NCBI RefSeq assembly: GCF_035222375.1
Contig: NC_085887.1
Coordinates: 3,385,501-3,449,500 of the forward strand
DNA from: Podospora pseudocomata
Taxonomy: Eukaryota > Ascomycota > Sordariomycetes > Sordariales > Podosporaceae
Direction: 5' to 3'
Length of the DNA: 64,000 nucleotides
The position numbers and the translations under genes are program-made. The notes beneath the pieces were generated by a model. It was not told the origin of the DNA. It did no database searches and saw nothing but the letters and a program-made list of their open reading frames with translations. Of this stretch, positions 1 to 11,800 are shown piece by piece (within the stretch, counting starts at the first letter, position 1; the number at the start of each line of letters is the position of its first letter).

Positions 1-2305
1 TGGGCACACACGATACAGTCTGGAAAATGTGCACACTGAAAGAGGCAGCACTCATTCAAAACAACAGAAGATGGAGGGGTCTTGCTGAAACGAGAGCCGT
101 CAAGGTGGTGGTGCATGAAGCCGGCTGTGGTGTGTCGACATTGGCTGAAACGCGGACAGGCGGGACATGGGAAGGAAGCAAAAGTGAACAAGACTCAAGA
201 CTCACATTGGTCCGCCGAGTGCCATCGCTCCTATTCAAGCTCCCGCTGACAGGCTGCATAGGCCTCGATGATGTAGATGCCCGGGGCGCAACGGGGCGGT
301 TGGTGCCGACGCCGACGGCGGGAGAGATAGATCGTTGCTGGAGGTTTGGCGGAGGGCCCAACTCTGCGCCGGGCGAGCGTCGCTGCGAGCTTCGTATCGA
401 AGTCATTGTGTTGAGATTTGTTCCTCCTCGGCCTTGCGCCTCGTGTGTTTTCCCCTCGTTCGGTGCCCAACCCAGGCTTCTATTGTTCGGACGTGCGCGG
501 GATTTGGAATCGGTTTCGTTCAAAGTTGATGGTTTTGATTTGTTGGGTGGTTGGGGGGGAATGAAGCGGGCGCGCGGGGTTGGGCTGAGGATCGGTTTAT
601 CAAAGATGTCAAGAAAATGTTGGGTATGTCATCGGGAAGCGGCGACAGATGCAAATGTCCGAGTTTCTGATGTCTTTTTGCCAAAAGATGGCCTTCTTCT
701 CTCAAAGTCCCCTGGGCGGCAGGCGAGTGCAGTGCGGGCGGAGGTGTTTGGCTGCAATCACGACCTTCTCCACCGAGGCTCCAGCCCCAAGGCGAGCTGC
801 GCTATTCCTGATTCGCTAATCCCGGGAACGGCAAGGGTCGGCTGCCCAGCCCGGTGGGTTACATAATTGTGTTGCCTCTCAGCTTGTGGAACGTCCTCAT
901 TTGTTTTCTATTGAGAGGGGGAAGGGGGATCATGGAGATATTGACACCATATCAACATCTTCTTCTCTTTTGCCTTATCTTTGCTGAATTAGGTTGGAGG
1001 TGTCGGGCTGTTGTCAGTCGGTGGCGGTTGTCCGAAGAAGCTTTCATTGACCCCAGGCTCCCGTGTGTGGCCCATGCTCGCGATGTGGCCCATGCTTTCA
1101 GCTTTCCTGAGATGACCATGAGTGGTGACACACCATTCAAGGACTTTTTGAGCCCAAGTTTTGGAGGCGCTTGAGTTCCGTATCGCTTCGAGCTCTCGAT
1201 GGCTCAAGTTGTCCTTTTAAAGAGAAATGTCGGAACCTTGGATCTCTCTCACATGACAGGGGTCCAAGATCGTGTGGTTCTGAGACAGCCGTTCTCAGCT
1301 CCACCTCTGGAATTATCACCATCACCTCGGGTTATCTTTCCTTTTGTTTCTGGATTGAGCCCATATCCCCCCCTCGAAACTCTTTGCTCTTGCAAAATTA
1401 TTTTTACTTTCAAGTTGGAATTTTGCCTCTTCGTATCTAAGCCTGTTGGTCTACTGAGGTCTCCTACTCCACCTCGGCGTGGCCACCGAGACAGCGACAC
1501 AGCCGACACAGCCTGACTGAGAGGAACTCATTGCGTGGTCTCAGCTCAGATCCCGCACGATTTGGCCGAGCCGTTGGATCACCGTTTGCTCTTTGCTTTT
1601 GTCATTTTGGAAGCTAAACAGATCATCTTCCTACCTCCAGAGGATGCCCGCCCAGCCATCGCGTCTGTAGAGTCCCCCGTATTCTCGGAATCGAGGTCGT
1701 TCGGTCACACAAACTAGGGGTTCATCAGCAAGTTGCCGGCCTCCACCACTGCGAAAATGGTTTCAATACCTGCAGCCTCAATCACTGAAGCCGCAATGAA
1801 CACAGCATGTATCGGCCAGCCCAGCCGTCCCTGCCACGCCATCTGGCCCAGCCTGTCCAATGAGCCCGCTACGTCGTGTTGCTAGTTCCGGGGAGGCGTC
1901 TGGATCGCCCACCGACATCCGCCCTCCACGCGTCTGTCTGTGTTTTGGGCCTCCTTTTCTCGTAACTTGCGCGGGAATCCGCACATGCGAGTCGGCCATC
2001 TCAATATTCACAGCTTGCGCGATGGCAGGGGTCATTCTCGTCTTGTCTCTGGCCTGGCCCAGGAGCCGGCCATCCCATCTCCCAGCCGACTGGCCAGTGT
2101 CCGTCAGCTTGGCTTAAAGACAAAGCAAGTCGCCCGTCTTGAGCTCTTGTCACTCATCACTCTACCTTTACGATTCATCTGAACATTACGCTACCAAGAT
2201 ATACCGAGATCACGACTTGACACTTGCTATAGGACACATAACAACTATTTATCACGCATACAGTCATCTCACATACCGCACCTTCACACACTCCAACAAC
2301 TCAAA
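1..2305. other. Left-edge stretch without a supported gene
   Basis: Both strands contain frames open for up to about 280 codons near the left end (27-866 on +, 56-523 on -). They overlap each other, show no recognisable domain, no introns and no consistent composition. This is probably flanking or upstream sequence of a gene outside the window. The last 150 bases are the CA-rich leader of the small wall-protein gene that starts at 2306. Confidence 0.4.
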
Positions 2306-2740
2306 ATGCAGATCAAGTTCATCATTCTCTCTGCTCTTCTGAGCCTGGCCGCCGCCAAAGAGGACCACAGCTCTCATGGCACCGAGTCTGTATACACATA
2401 CACTACAGCTGTCCCATCTACACATGAGTACGCTCACTCCAGCACACTCGCCACCTCTACCCATATCAACGCCAACACCACCATCCTGCCGCCCAAGACC
2501 AACTACGCCAATACCACCACAACCGCCACTGGCTTCACCAACTCTACCATCTCTGTCAAACCAACTTCCACCCTCTCAACGACAACAAGCGACCTCACCA
2601 CCACCACCGAGACCCTCGTTGAATCCACTACCACCCGGGCTGCTAGTCCCTCATCAACCAACGCTGCTACTGGCGGGCGCTCCTCTCAGTTCGGGCTGGT
2701 TGTTCTTGGTGCCGCCCTCGCCGCTGGCTTCGGTCTATAG
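2306..2740 (+). CDS. Small Ser/Thr-rich GPI-anchored cell-wall protein
   Basis: Single-exon gene for 144 residues. Seen directly: an N-terminal signal peptide (MQIKFIILSALLSLAAAK), a central region of about 100 residues made almost wholly of Thr and Ser with Asn-x-Thr sequons, and a small-residue stretch (NAATGG) before a hydrophobic C-terminal tail (FGLVVLGAALAAGFGL). This is the standard layout of fungal GPI-anchored wall mannoproteins: secreted, heavily O-glycosylated, tethered to membrane or wall glucan. No enzymatic domain is visible. The start is the first ATG after a CA-rich leader (context CTCAAAATGC). The specific role is unknown. It could be a structural wall protein or an adhesin-like stalk. 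Confidence 0.8.
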   Translation: MQIKFIILSALLSLAAAKEDHSSHGTESVYTYTTAVPSTHEYAHSSTLATSTHINANTTILPPKTNYANTTTTATGFTNSTISVKPTSTLSTTTSDLTTTTETLVESTTTRAASPSSTNAATGGRSSQFGLVVLGAALAAGFGL

Positions 2741-3611
2741 ACAACTCATTTAACCTCTTGGTTTCAAAAAGCGGCATGGCTAACATGATTACGGGTTAAT
2801 GGATATGGGAGGAAAGAAGGATGATAATGGGATGATGAGTTTGATGTCTTCTTTCGTTTCATGATAACATGGAGCAGCATAGCGTTTAATGATAACTTTT
2901 TTTGACTACACCCAAATTGACATTTGCTTGCGCAAGATGAGTGAAGACTCTTGGGCTGACAGCTGCGCTAATGGATGCCGGTGGCTTGAGAGGATGGCTG
3001 AATTTTTCGAGTCAAGATTGAATGGGCGTGCCTGGCCATGCTGAGGGACTAGCATCGCCGTGGAGATAAGGTTGTCAAAAAATAGCCTCTGGCATTGATT
3101 TTAGAGAACAAACTCAATGCATCTCACTAATCTTGCTCCAGCTTCAAGCACAATAAAAGCGAATACCGTCCGCGGCGCCATCAACTCATTGTCACTCGTC
3201 TACCGTGACCATACCCGATGCAAACGAACACTAAGCTGGTATCTCTCTCCGCTACTTTCTCCCTCCCTTTACCCTTCTCCATCAACCTCCTCAATCCCAT
3301 TGCCACATCCGCCGACTTCACCAACACTTCACCAAGCGCACTCACCCCTCTACTTCCATTTGAATACTCCCCAGTTGGCCCTCCTCCTTCGCTGAAGGCT
3401 CATCCCATCTCTTGACACCGTGTTTCGAAAAAGGTGAAAAGGTCGAGGGGGCGACAGATAGATTTGATATCGAGCAGTTGGGATGGTGACAATCGTTGGA
3501 AGGGATCCTACGATAGATGTGAAAAAAAAAAAACGAAACATAGCAGCGCATTAGATAACTAGACGCAAAAAAGAAATCATGATTTGATGCAGTATAAAAT
3601 TCCAAAAAATG
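2741..3611. other. Intergenic, no gene seen
   Basis: 3' flank of the wall-protein gene followed by a pyrimidine-rich stretch (about 3235-3400). Short open frames here have no start, domain or splice support. An A12 run lies near 3523-3534. Confidence 0.4.
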
Positions 3612-3683
3612 AGGTCTTGCCCGGACTCGAACCGGGGTTGCCGGAATCAGAATCCGGAGTGATAACCGCTACACTACAAAACC
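3612..3683 (-). tRNA. tRNA-Gln (anticodon CUG)
   Basis: The reverse complement folds as a complete 72-nt cloverleaf. The acceptor stem is GGTTTTG paired with CAAGACC, the discriminator is U, the D-arm contains AGCGGTTATC, the anticodon stem CCGGA/TCCGG encloses loop TTCTGAT with anticodon CTG, and the T-arm is CCCGG-TTCGAGT-CCGGG. Anticodon CTG reads CAG (Gln), and U73 is usual for eukaryotic tRNA-Gln. There is no intron and no encoded CCA. It lies between the wall-protein gene and the 3' end of the MFS gene. Confidence 0.93.
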
Positions 3684-3842
3684 TGTTCAGGCTTTTTTGC
3701 TTGACACCGTCACCCCAAATTAGCCTTTATGAATGACTTAGCGGGGCTTGGCATTCCAACACCCCCTTTCTCATCATGGCGCTGTCCAAAACGTCTCTCG
3801 AACTAAGCATTATCTAAGTAATTTTGGAACCGTTTCCTTTAC

Positions 3843-5651
3843 TTACTCTTGCTTGTCGGAATTAGCCACCCTCCACGCGACCCCAAACCTCTGCACGATC
3901 CAAGCGAGCGGGAAACACAGAAACACAATGCCAGCGTAGATGCCAAAACATGCCGCCGGCCCGACATGTTCAACCATCGGCTGCAAGACGGCCACAGCAC
4001 CGCCCGCACCGAGACATCTGACCAGATTACTGGCTGCCTGGGCGGTGGCAGATCTGTTCATGTTGAGATCTGTCAGGAGGGTCCCACACAGCTGTACAAC
4101 ATTACGATCAGTACCCAGGTAGGAGGGAAAACTCTGGGAAACATACCACAAAGGTTGCGGCGGTTGAGGTGCCGGTCAAGAGTTGCATAAGAAGCGTCAC
4201 GGCAAGGTGCTATCAGGAAATTGTCAGTTCTCAGAAGAATGCAGACAACAAACGAACAGACAACTTACTGCCCTGAACTTCAACGCTAGACCATATCCTA
4301 TGATCCCCAAAACAGTGATGGCATGAAGTGTGTAGACGCCCTCTAATCTGGTCTTTTCGAGAGGAAAGCCGGGAGAGTTCTTGTCGAAACCTTCATCTCC
4401 ACCTCTTTTGACCGTCCTCCTGTAATTCCAGTCAACAAATCTTCCTGTTATCACGTTAGCCCGCGCCCCTCCCCTGACCAAGTAAAGAAGCAACTCACCA
4501 GCAAAAAAGCTCCCAAACCCACCACCAACCCCACTAGGTAAATACACCAGTCCAGCCTGCAGATAACTCAATCCATAAATTTCCGTGGCCTGAGCATCCA
4601 AACTCGTCTGCAGCGCCGCCTTGACAGCATAGTTGATCGCCGTAATCAAAATCACCACCAACGACCCCCTATCCGCCAGCACCGGCAAACAAGCCAGCGG
4701 ATTCGGAAACCTAAACTTCCTCTCCTCTTCCCCCTCCCTCTCCATCTTCTCCCCAACAACCACCGCTTCCGTGCCTTTCTTCCCCTTCCTCTCCTTGACG
4801 TAAAACACACTCCAAAAGCTCTGATAAACCCACCCTTCCACCCTCCTCGATCCATCACCCACCAGCCCCCTCTGCGTCTCCGGCAAGAATATCAAAATCA
4901 CAATGAACCACGATCCAGTTAGGATAACCAAAAACCAGAAAATCCACCTCCACCCCAACCCCTGGGTCAACCCACCCCCAACCACCGGCCCGAGACTGGT
5001 AGCAACATCGGTCATCAACAGCAAAACCCCCACCAACCCCCCCCTTTCCTCCGCTACCGCAACGTCAGCAATAACCCCGTACCCGCCCCCGTAAAGCCCA
5101 CTCCCTCCCGCACTCTGCACCATCCTCAAAACCAACAACCCCTCCCACCTTTCCACAACCGAGATCCCGACGTTGGCTGATATCATGAGACTGAACATGA
5201 GCATATAAACCGGCCTTCTTCCACTCTGGTCAGCCATGTCACCCATGAATGCCGGCGCTATGCCGGCGATGATGAGATAGGAGGTAATTGTCAGTTGGAT
5301 CAACCCCAGCGAAACCCCAAACGATTCCGACAAAGGGACAAGAGCGGGGTAGTAAATGAACGAGGAGAGTGTGGAGAACATGGCAGCGAAAGAGACGAGG
5401 AGGGTAACCACGAGTTTTTGACGGGGAGAAAAGATGGAATACGGAGGTGGGGGTTCAAGATTAGGGTTGAAGTCATTTTGCATGGGTAGTTTAGGATCAA
5501 ACGGGGGAAAGTCGGGCTTGGAGGGGAGGATCGCGATGGTGGTGGTGAGTTCTGGGGCGGAGGAGTTTGCGCTGCTGGTGCCGGGACGGCTGGAGGCGGG
5601 GGTGGAGGAGGTGAGAGGTGGTTTGAGGACAGAGGTGCCTAGTGATGCCAT
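3843..5651 (-). CDS. MFS transporter, DHA1 drug:H+ antiporter class (QDR/AQR-like)
   Basis: Four exons: 5651-4499, 4444-4269, 4209-4147 and 4091-3843. All splice sites are GT-AG and phases are compatible, giving 546 residues. The cytoplasmic N-terminus is about 75 residues, Ser/Thr/Pro-rich, ending in PPPPYSIFSPRQK before the first membrane segment. MFS motif A appears as GDMADQSGRRPVY in the loop after TM2. The antiporter motif is visible as LGPVVGGGLTQGLGWRWIFW around TM5-6. A long charged loop (KERKGKKG) separates the two halves. These features fit the 12-TM DHA1 family that exports drugs, organic acids or polyamines at the plasma membrane. ATG 5651 is preferred over the upstream in-frame ATG at 5774 because the conserved region follows it directly. 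The substrate cannot be told from the sequence. Confidence 0.85.
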
Positions 5652-6246
5652 CTTCCTGTGTTGTTGAACGTCGACAATGTTGAAACCAGAAGTGTCAACC
5701 ACCCAGGTGCAACAACAAACCAAGATATGCACTTCTGCTGCCCAAGAAAGAAACAGGCCTGCTTTTGTTGGCACCCCCTCCTATTATTACCAGACAAAAA
5801 GTGCAGTTGGTCCGGTGTGCGGCCTCAAGCGGTGGCCGTCATCCGGGGCGGCGCAGTTGTTCCGGGTGACTTGCGAATCACAACACCCAACGCTGCGCCG
5901 GGGAGCCGGGGACTTGCATACGGAAAAGGGTTCCGGTATGCATGAGGTGCAGTAATATCACGGATACGGTCCCTGCTGGCGATACCCGGCCCGAGGGCTC
6001 AGTTGGTGGCATGTTCCTTGTGATCAAACTTGTTCTGATGCGGGGATTTGAGGAGAGATGGCATTTCTGGGCAACGGAACATTACGTTCATTATGTATTG
6101 TTGAAACTGAAGTAGATGTTCATAAATACTCCGCCCTAGACAAAATGTGGAGTTGCCTTGATCAAAGATATGCACCCTTACTCCTAGTCAGCACCATTAG
6201 CTTCCACACGACCTCTCTCTACTGCCCATTGACACGCTACATTAGC
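5652..6246. other. Intergenic between MFS promoter and FN3K-like 3' end
   Basis: Probably the promoter and leader of the minus-strand MFS gene and the 3' flank of the next minus-strand gene. No open frame with domain or splice support was seen. Confidence 0.4.
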
Positions 6247-7446
6247 TCAGAGACGAGATTGGTAAGTAGAAGTCTGAGGACCACTCTTAGCAGCTTCCTC
6301 GGCCTCGACTTTGTCTACCAGCAGCTTCATATTGCTCACAACGCTGAGAAATCGTTAGCACATCATGGATAGACTGCGGTGGATTTCTTTACTCACATCT
6401 CGCGGAGCTTGTGATCGTGCGGATACAAGGTTGATAGTAGAATCTGGTTCCTCAGCATGTAGAGGGTATTCCTGCTATCAACATCCTCCTCGGGTTCCGA
6501 AATAGGTACGTGCTTCCAGTACTCCTTCAGATACGGTTTGCCGAGTGGGTACCGTGGGTTGCGAAAAACACCCAGATCAACTTCGTTATGCCCCCACATG
6601 GCACAGGCATCGTAGACACAGACCGTCTCGCCATCAGTCTGATACTTGACGTTGCCAGGCCAGAGGTCAGCGTGAATAAGACAAGGCGTTACTGAACGTC
6701 CATCGCTCTCCAATGGTCGCAGAAACCGAGGAAGAACCTTTTCGAAGAACAAAGGCCGTAGTCTCTCTAGTTCAGCATGGTGCTCCCCATCATGGGCGGC
6801 ATCTTCACGCTGGAGAAAGTCCTTCATTTGTCGTGTCCAGTACTCCTCCCAAGTGCCCGTCCAGCTGTTGTCCTGCTCCAGGTTGCCAAATCTGGTGTTG
6901 ACGGGAAACCCAAACTTGCCGTCGGGGGACTTGCCCATGCTGCGGGAGTGCAAGGCCGCAATGGCTGTCATGTAGGACTCGGGACGGGGAATATCGTCCT
7001 CGATCATCTCGATGAATTCAGCCAGGAAGAAGTGCCTGTCTGGACGGGATTTGTAGGAACCCTTCTTGACTGGGCGGGGCACGTGCTCTGGGATAAACTC
7101 GTAGGTAGTGTTTTCGGAGGCCCAGGCGGATTCCATCAGTTCTAAGCCTTCTTTGCCAGAAGCTTCCTGGACGATTGTCAGTCATTGATACACAGTACTT
7201 GTTTCTGGGTTAGCAACCTTCTCAAAAAACACCTGACTGCTTCCATCCGGCATGGAGACCTCGATCCGAAAGGTGTTGCAATAGTCACTCATCCCAGACG
7301 GGGTCACAGAGACCACCTTGCCACCCTCAGGGAGGGCTAGTGATGTTAGTACTCATAGTGGGTGGTGTAATTTGAATAAGGGACAACATACCGGCAAGAA
7401 GGTTCTCATCCAGCTTCTCCTCCACGTTTCTCACATCAGTAGCCAT
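6247..7446 (-). CDS. Fructosamine/ketosamine-3-kinase family protein
   Basis: Four exons: 7446-7392, 7336-7218, 7166-6397 and 6343-6247, with consistent phases, give 346 residues. The protein matches the FN3K family (APH-like kinase fold), which phosphorylates sugar adducts on glycated proteins so that they break down. Visible landmarks are an N-terminal lobe with GMSDYCNTFRIEV and FFEKEASGKEG, the HADLWPGNV catalytic loop, and the metal-binding segment VYDACAMWGHNEVDLGVFR. The length is slightly longer than the usual about 300 residues. The last intron has donor AT|gtgagt, and without it the reading ends early at LREM. The second intron uses a weak donor (gttgct). Fungal members are often annotated simply as kinase-like, so the substrate is inferred from the family only. 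Confidence 0.82.
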
Positions 7447-8809
7447 TGCGTTCAAGATTCAACTTGTGATGATCCGATCTACAACCAAGGGATATCAACA
7501 GTAAACAAGAGACAGAATAAAAGCAGACAAACCGTGGTCTAGACTGTGAGGGGTCATCTGTCTTTTAGTCATAGCTCGCTGGGAAACTGGACACGCGCCT
7601 CGTTCCCGGTGAGGGGGAAGAGCACCAACCCATGTTGATGCTTGACCGAACAAGGCGACCATTTGGGAGCCGTGGATGCTATCATGGCCCACAATAATTG
7701 CTCAAGATGTGCTCGGATGAGGTTAGCAAGGGTTTGCGGGTTGGGCCGTTGGGGGATGTGGTGCAGGTATGTTTGGATGACGGCCAATTGCTGGTCGTTG
7801 TTTCGGCCCCCCAACTTGGTCCAATGGTCACCTGCCGGCGTTTCACATGTTGGCTAAGCAGATCACCAACATTGAATACTGTGCGAGAAAAACAAAGATA
7901 GGCGCAAGAGTTGGCGAAGAATTCAGTATTTGTAAAGAAGTTATTTCGGGGATTTGGAAGACAAGAAAGCAATGGTGAGGGGACTGCGGGGCACCTGCCA
8001 ATGGTCATCCTTTGGGGGCGAGTTTGCGCCTTCCTTTTCTTTCGAGTAGATTGATGGCTAACTCCGCTTCTTGTCTGCCATTTTGTGCGCGATGTTTCCT
8101 CGAAAATAAAATAAAATGAAAAATCAGCCATGATCTGGAAATCTCCTGTCGATGCGTCTTCCGGGTTATCCTCCTGGAGGTCCCCCACACTGTTCTACCT
8201 GCAGGCCAAGTGCACAGGCCAAACCCCAAAGGATCACTGCCACCAGCAAGCGGCGCAGGCCCTTCAATACCCGATGGGCACAACTGCACGCCAAACCCAG
8301 TCTGAGACCCAAAGGCCGTTTCAAACAGTCCATCGTGAAGCACATATCCAGCAATGCCCCTTGCCTTGTCCCCACATTCTTGCTTTTACTCGCTGATAGA
8401 TGGACTCGCTAGCCCAATTGACCGGAAAGGGACCACCTCAGACTGTGCTCACCGAGTGGCCTCGAACGCGGGAAACACCAAGCTCGCCTTCTCTCGGCCG
8501 TCTATACCAATGAAGCTGCTGACAATGGATCGGTTGCCTCGGGGCTTTGGGTGTCCCGATGGGCGTTGTGGAGGTTGGGTCTAGACTCTTGACGTGATGG
8601 TTCCCACCTGTCGTCCTTTTTTCTCCTCTACCAAAACTTTGTTTCAATGCCAATTCTGATCTTGCACATGATATTCGTGATACTGTGGTGATCTCAGTGA
8701 AAGCGGCTGATCACTCATGACATACACCACTCAATACTACCTTGATCATTGATATCACAGGTTACCCTTCTGCAGCTCAACAGACAACAGGAAAGACAAT
8801 ACTACAACA
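7447..8809. other. Intergenic, divergent promoter region
   Basis: Lies between the starts of the minus-strand FN3K-like gene and the plus-strand NLR gene, so it should contain both promoters. Several short overlapping frames on both strands lack domains, starts and splice signals. No RNA gene or repeat is seen. Confidence 0.4.
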
Positions 8810-11800
8810 ATGTTCGCGTCTCATGTAAGTGACTGGTGTTCTCATGGGTACACAGCGTTGACTGACATATACCAGGCTCAAACCTGGCAAGCATCCTCAA
8901 CATGGAGTACCGAAGACAGAGATCGCCTGGGTGTGCCCAATCTCCCCGGACCGGGAGACAAGGATCGATTACCGTCGCCAAGTAGACTTCGGGGCAGATT
9001 GCAAAGCTTGAGAAGAGCATCATCTCCAGGAGCGCGGTCCAACACACCGTCTCCAGAGAATTCGAAAGGGGCGCTGGGGCTGACATTACTGCATGACCCA
9101 TCGGAGCCGCGGGTTGATTTCGTATTTGTGAGCAGCTCCTACCTCCTATCTACAGCCCTTACTAATATATACTACAGGTCCACGGACTGAACGGTGGCTC
9201 AAAGAGATCATGGAGCGCCTCATCAGACCCGACAACATTCTGGCCCAAAGAGTGGTTGCCATCAGAGGCGGGCTTCAAGCACGTTCGCATCCACAGTTTC
9301 GGCTATGACTCGGACTGGTCAAAATCACAGCAAAGCTCCCTGACCATCCACGATTTTGGACAAGCTTTATTGGCAGATTTGTACAACGCGCCACATCTTA
9401 AGAAGAATGGAAATGTAAGTCGCCTCCACCTAGACTTTTGACATCGAAACCTGGAGCTGACATAGACACAGACGCCTATCGTCCTGGTTGCTCATAGTAT
9501 GGGTGGTCTTGTTGTTAAGAAGGCATATCTCCTAGCTAGAAGAGACCCGATTTACGCCGACATTGCCGGCAGGATTCACAGTCTTTACTTCTTGGGAACT
9601 CCCCACAGAGGCGCTGATTCCAGTTCCTTTGTCTCAACGTTTATTGCAATGTCGCTCGGCTCTGGATCCAAGGCCTTTGTCAAAGAGCTCATCCCAGGAT
9701 CAGGGACATTACAGGTGAGCTTGAAGTCCGCTAGTATTCTCGGCATGCTGATGCTGACAACCCAGGCTATCAATGACGAATTTAGACATGTGTGTAGCGA
9801 TGTTGGACTGTGGTCTTTCTTCGAAGGTATTCCTACCGCTGCAGGGCCAACCAATGTTGTGGTGGTAGAAAAAGAGTCTGCTGTGATGGGTATGTTGCTT
9901 TGCTGCCAAACAAATGACCTGGGAACTAACACCTGCTAGGGCTACCCGGGGAGCACACTCAGTATCTACAAGCCGACCATCGTCGTCTGGTCAAGTTTGA
10001 CTCGACCGAGGACCCGAATTACAACATTCTCCTTCGTTGCTTCAACACAACAATCGAAGAGATTGAAAAGGAGTGTAAGTACATACTCTTGTAGTTGAAT
10101 TATGATAGCAGCTGACAAAAGCAGATATCTCCGACAAGTTTGACAACCACAGGGCTCAGATCAAACAGATAGCCAGCACATTTGATATTGCAGAACGTCC
10201 AGATGGCGACTTTATGCGGGTCTACGACAGACTGCACCAAGGATCCTGCGAATGGTTAACCTCCCACCCATCGTTCCTTGAATGGCTGGAGCTCGACCTC
10301 ATGGACGCCAATCCTACCGTCAAAGCCATTACAGCCGGTCCCACCAAAGTCACTCCTCGATTCCTGTGGCTCAATGGCCCACCGGGATCTGGAAAGTCTG
10401 TGGCTTCTACACATGTTATCAAATACCTCGAATCCTTCAACCTCGACTGTGCCTACTTCTTCTTCAAGAACAACGAAAAGCCCAGTCTGACCCAGCTCCT
10501 CCTATCACTGGCTCTTCAGATGGCTGAATCCAACTTCCAGGTCCGACACACATTCCTGTCCATGATAGAGGAGGGAGAAGTGGTTGATTGTCACAGCGAT
10601 CATGTTATGGTGTGGAACAACATTTTCCTTGGGCGGATCTTCAAAATGGCATTTTCTCAACCACAGTACTGGGTGATTGATGCTTTGGACGAGTGTCAAT
10701 CACGACTGCTGACGACCTTGGTCGCGATGCTTGCGAGAATCGAGCCGACAGTCCCACTGAGAATCCTCATTACCAGTCGGCCCAACGGCCATGTGGAAAG
10801 GTTGCTGAATCAGGAGCGAGTGCTGAGAAGCGAGATACACACTGGCCAAGCGGCGTCATTGAGAGATATCGAGGCCTTCGTAAGGGCGAGGCTTTCGCCG
10901 ACCATCATCGAAGACTTCCATGAACAAGACCAAGATGAGAGCGACCTGGTAGCGGATATCATCGAAAAGTCAAATGGGATATTTCTATGGGCTTCCCTTA
11001 TTATGACGCGTCTAGATGACGCTCACAGCATCGAAGCGATGAGAAATACCCTGAACCAAGTCCCAAAGGAGATGAGTGGAATGTACAACGACATTCTGAA
11101 GAACATTATTGAGTCTCCAAATGCGGAGCTGGCACAGTGCATTCTCACCTGGGTGGTTTGTGCTCGCAAGCCCCTAACAACCGATGAACTGAGAGAAGCA
11201 GTCAGGCTGGATATTAACCAGACGCTTAGGACGTCGGACAGATTTGCCCAGATATGTGGCAACATGATTACTGTCGACAACAACTACGTCCAAGTCATGC
11301 ATCAGACAGTCAAGGAGTTTCTTACTGGCGAGCAATCGGACTACTACATACCTCGTGCCGGGTCTCACGCTCGTATAGCAGAACTTTGCCTTACCCACCT
11401 CAACGGGCGCAATTTCAACCCCCCTCGAACTCGCCGTGTGCCTTCGTTCAAAAACAACAGCGCTGGCGCCAACGACACGGCCTTCGACGAGTATGCATGT
11501 GCCAACTTCAGTTACCACCTCTCACATTGCTCGCCTTCGGAGGAGACACTGGAGTTGCTGCCACTTCTCGGATCCTTTTTCTCGTCCAACATCTTGACGT
11601 GGATTGAGCGCATTGCGAAAACGGGCCGTTTGGCACTCATCATGCGAACGATACAGAACCTGAAGGCGTACCTCAAGAAGCAGGTAGCCACCTGCTCGCC
11701 CATCGACTCTGATTACCAACTTGTTTCACGCTTTGTCGAAGATCTACTGAGGCTGTCAGCCATCTACGGCCCGAATCTCGTCAACACTCCTTCATGCATC

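Noticed and set aside
27-866. Long open frame (279 codons) at the left edge
   Set aside because: It overlaps a 155-codon frame on the other strand, shows no domain, signal peptide or intron, and the composition suggests GC-rich non-coding flank.
3218-3415. Frame starting MQTNTKLVSL, similar in look to the first exons of small genes A-D
   Set aside because: No splice leads to the family blocks, and no Y-x2-[KR]-A motif lies downstream before the tRNA gene.
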